Both the position numbers and the translations under genes were made by a program. Below are positions 62,664 to 64,000 of a stretch of 64,000 nt of DNA, piece by piece. The notes beneath the pieces were generated by a model that saw only the letters and a list, made by a program, of their open reading frames with translations, had not been told where the DNA came from and made no database searches. Position 1 is the stretch's first letter. Every line of letters begins with the position of its first letter. Source of the stretch: Streptomyces sp. CBMA29 (GTDB lineage Bacteria > Actinomycetota > Actinomycetes > Streptomycetales > Streptomycetaceae); NCBI RefSeq assembly GCF_014596445.1, contig NZ_MECL01000083.1:57891-121890 (forward strand), read 5' to 3'.

Positions 62664-63812
62664 ATGCCTCTACGTCTCCCTGTTCCGCTGTACCTGCTCG
62701 CCATGGCCGTCTTCGCCATGGGCACCTCCGAATTCATGCTGGCCGGCCTTCTGCCGGAGATCGCCGCCGACCTCGATGTGACGGTCGGGACCGCGGGCAC
62801 GCTCACCTCGGCCTTCGCGATCGGCATGGTCGTCGGCGCCCCGCTGATGGCCGCGCTCGCCAGGGCCTGGCCCGCCCGCGGCAGCCTGCTCGCCTTCGTC
62901 GTCGCCTTCGCGGCGGCGCACGCCGCGGGCGCCGTCACCGGGAGCTTCCCGGTCCTGTTCGCCACCCGGATCGTCGCCGCGCTCGCGAACGCGGGCTTCC
63001 TCGCCGTCGCCCTCACCACCGCCGTCACGCTCGTGTCCCCCGACCGCAAGGGGCGCGCACTGGCCGTACTGCTCGCCGGGACGACGGTGGCCACGGTCGC
63101 CGGGGTACCCGGAGGCGCGGTGCTCGGCACCCTGCTGGGGTGGCGGGCCACCTTCTGGGCGATCGCCGTGCTGTGCCTGCCCGCCGCCGCGGGAATCCTC
63201 AAGGGCGTTCCGGCCCGGCCGCCGGCTCGTACGTCCGCGGCCGAACCCGGCCTGCGCACCGAGCTGGCACTGCTCAAGTCCCCACGCCTGGTGACGAGTC
63301 TGCTGCTCGGCGCCCTGGTGAACGCGGCCACCTTCGCAAGCTTCACCTTCCTCGCACCGGTCGTCACCGACACCGCGGGCCTCGGCCGCCTGTGGATCTC
63401 CGTGACCTTGATGCTCTTCGGCGCCGGGTCCTTCGCAGGAGTCACCCTCGCGGGCCGCCTGGCCGACCACCGCCCCGGCCTGGTCCTCACCGCCGCGGGC
63501 CCGCTCCTGCTCCTCGGCTGGCTCGCCCTGGCCCTGCTGGCCGACAGGCCGGCCGCCCTGCTCCCCCTCGTCTTCCTCCAGGGCGCCCTGTCCTTCCTCC
63601 TCGGCGGCACCCTGATCACCCGCGTCCTCTACGAAGCAGCCGCCGCCCCCACCATGTCCGGCTCCTACGCCACCGCCGCCCTCAACCTCGGCGCGGTCCT
63701 CGGCCCCCTGACCGCCGCCGCCACCCTCCACACAAGCGCTGGTCCCCTCGCCCCCTTCTGGACCAGTACCCTTCTCGTCCTCCTCGCCCTCCCGCTCCTC
63801 AGGAGAGCATAA
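62664..63812 (+). CDS. MFS drug exporter, chloramphenicol-resistance (Cml) family
   Basis: 382 aa from the ATG at 62664 (CGGAG upstream); a GTG at 62634 is in frame. Twelve hydrophobic segments and close resemblance to Streptomyces Cml proteins: LYLLAMAVFAMGTSEFMLAG, AGTTVATVAGVPGGAVLGT, VNAATFASFTFLAPVVTDT and FAGVTLAGRLADHRP. Predicted proton-driven chloramphenicol or phenicol-like efflux. A leader with possible hairpins precedes it. Confidence 0.88.
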   Translation: MPLRLPVPLYLLAMAVFAMGTSEFMLAGLLPEIAADLDVTVGTAGTLTSAFAIGMVVGAPLMAALARAWPARGSLLAFVVAFAAAHAAGAVTGSFPVLFATRIVAALANAGFLAVALTTAVTLVSPDRKGRALAVLLAGTTVATVAGVPGGAVLGTLLGWRATFWAIAVLCLPAAAGILKGVPARPPARTSAAEPGLRTELALLKSPRLVTSLLLGALVNAATFASFTFLAPVVTDTAGLGRLWISVTLMLFGAGSFAGVTLAGRLADHRPGLVLTAAGPLLLLGWLALALLADRPAALLPLVFLQGALSFLLGGTLITRVLYEAAAAPTMSGSYATAALNLGAVLGPLTAAATLHTSAGPLAPFWTSTLLVLLALPLLRRA

Positions 63813-63825
63813 AAGGAGAACGCAA

Positions 63826-63869
63826 AAGAGGCCCGGCCTCGGATCCTAAGATCCGAGGCCGGGCCTCTT
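63826..63869 (-). terminator. rRNA operon terminator
   Basis: 20-bp perfect stem (core GAGGCCCGGCCTCGGATC with its exact inverse), CTAA loop. Read on the minus strand it follows 5S rRNA by 11 nt and is trailed by CTTTTG. It may also end the Cml-like gene. Confidence 0.85.
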
Positions 63870-63880
63870 CCATAAAGATT

Positions 63881-63999
63881 GTTCGGCGGTGTCCTACTCT
63901 CCCACAGGGTCCCCCCTGCAGTACCATCGGCGCTGAAAGGCTTAGCTTCCGGGTTCGGAATGTAACCGGGCGTTTCCCTAACGCTATGACCACCGAAAC
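63881..63999 (-). rRNA. 5S ribosomal RNA
   Basis: 119 nt. On the minus strand it begins GTTTCGGTGGTCATAGCG and contains CCGAACCCGGAAGCTAAGCC and GATGGTACTGCAGGGGGG, ending GCCGAAC, the Streptomyces 5S sequence; 5' and 3' ends pair. The 23S and 16S genes should lie beyond the right edge. Confidence 0.97.
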
Positions 64000-64000
64000 A

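Noticed and set aside
63799..63993. 64-codon minus-strand frame at the right edge
   Set aside because: It lies within the 5S rRNA gene and its terminator.

Overview
The window is high-GC DNA from an actinomycete, almost certainly a Streptomyces. Supporting signs are the extreme third-position GC, many GTG starts, probable leaderless promoters, and a developmental block (bldN-rsbN, a bdtA-like excisionase-fold regulator, bS22) next to the rex-hemA-hemC-hemD genes and an rRNA operon. No tRNA, CRISPR array or intact insertion sequence was seen.

Region 1 (1-9.2 kb) is accessory. A minus-strand operon encodes a stand-alone A-T-TE NRPS-like enzyme, an NAD(P) reductase, a SnoaL-fold protein, a prephenate dehydratase and an O-methyltransferase. 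The order and the adenylation-domain motif suggest a compact p-terphenyl pathway: phenylpyruvate is made by a dehydratase whose Phe-binding motif is lost, dimerised to polyporic acid, reduced or dehydrated, then O-methylated. A LysR regulator and an F420-type luciferase-like monooxygenase/hemerythrin pair flank it.

Region 2 (9.2-22.5 kb) is mixed: an SDR, three DUF3558-like secreted or membrane proteins, a MarR/EamA pair around a 26-bp palindrome, an F420 reductase-family gene followed by 92-bp tandem repeats, a secreted SGNH hydrolase, an isochorismatase-like hydrolase, a PobA-like flavin monooxygenase, an RtcB RNA ligase with a structured leader, and a DUF2637 membrane protein.

Region 3 (22.6-34.5 kb) has class I lysS and argS diverging around two DnaA-box-like sequences. 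It then has a GAF-ANTAR regulator with a hexapeptide expansion beside a decayed GAF-ANTAR paralogue, two MarR-linked gene sets (one with a 14-TM exporter and a truncated PEBP gene), dispersed palindromic repeats and a small secreted two-cysteine peptide.

Region 4 (34.5-41 kb) holds a whiJ-type triad (RsbW-like ATPase, XRE-DUF5753, duplicated DUF397) with a 31-bp palindromic operator. A membrane-lipid cassette follows: acyltransferase, desaturase, unknown polytopic protein, patatin.

Region 5 (41-50 kb) carries tetrapyrrole genes: hemB, then helD on the opposite strand, then the overlapping rex-hemA-hemC-hemD operon with a Rex operator. HemC carries about 195 extra N-terminal residues encoded by repeat units that keep the reading frame.

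Region 6 (50-64 kb) is conserved core: exonuclease, glutaredoxin-like protein, HAD phosphatase, bldN, rsbN with a BldN-type promoter, a PlsC-like acyltransferase, an epimerase, bS22, a BdtA-like regulator, a phosphatase-annotated family, an AcuC-type deacetylase, two MFS exporters (one Cml-like with a possible attenuator leader), a HAD hydrolase, and the terminator and 5S rRNA of an rRNA operon entering from the right.
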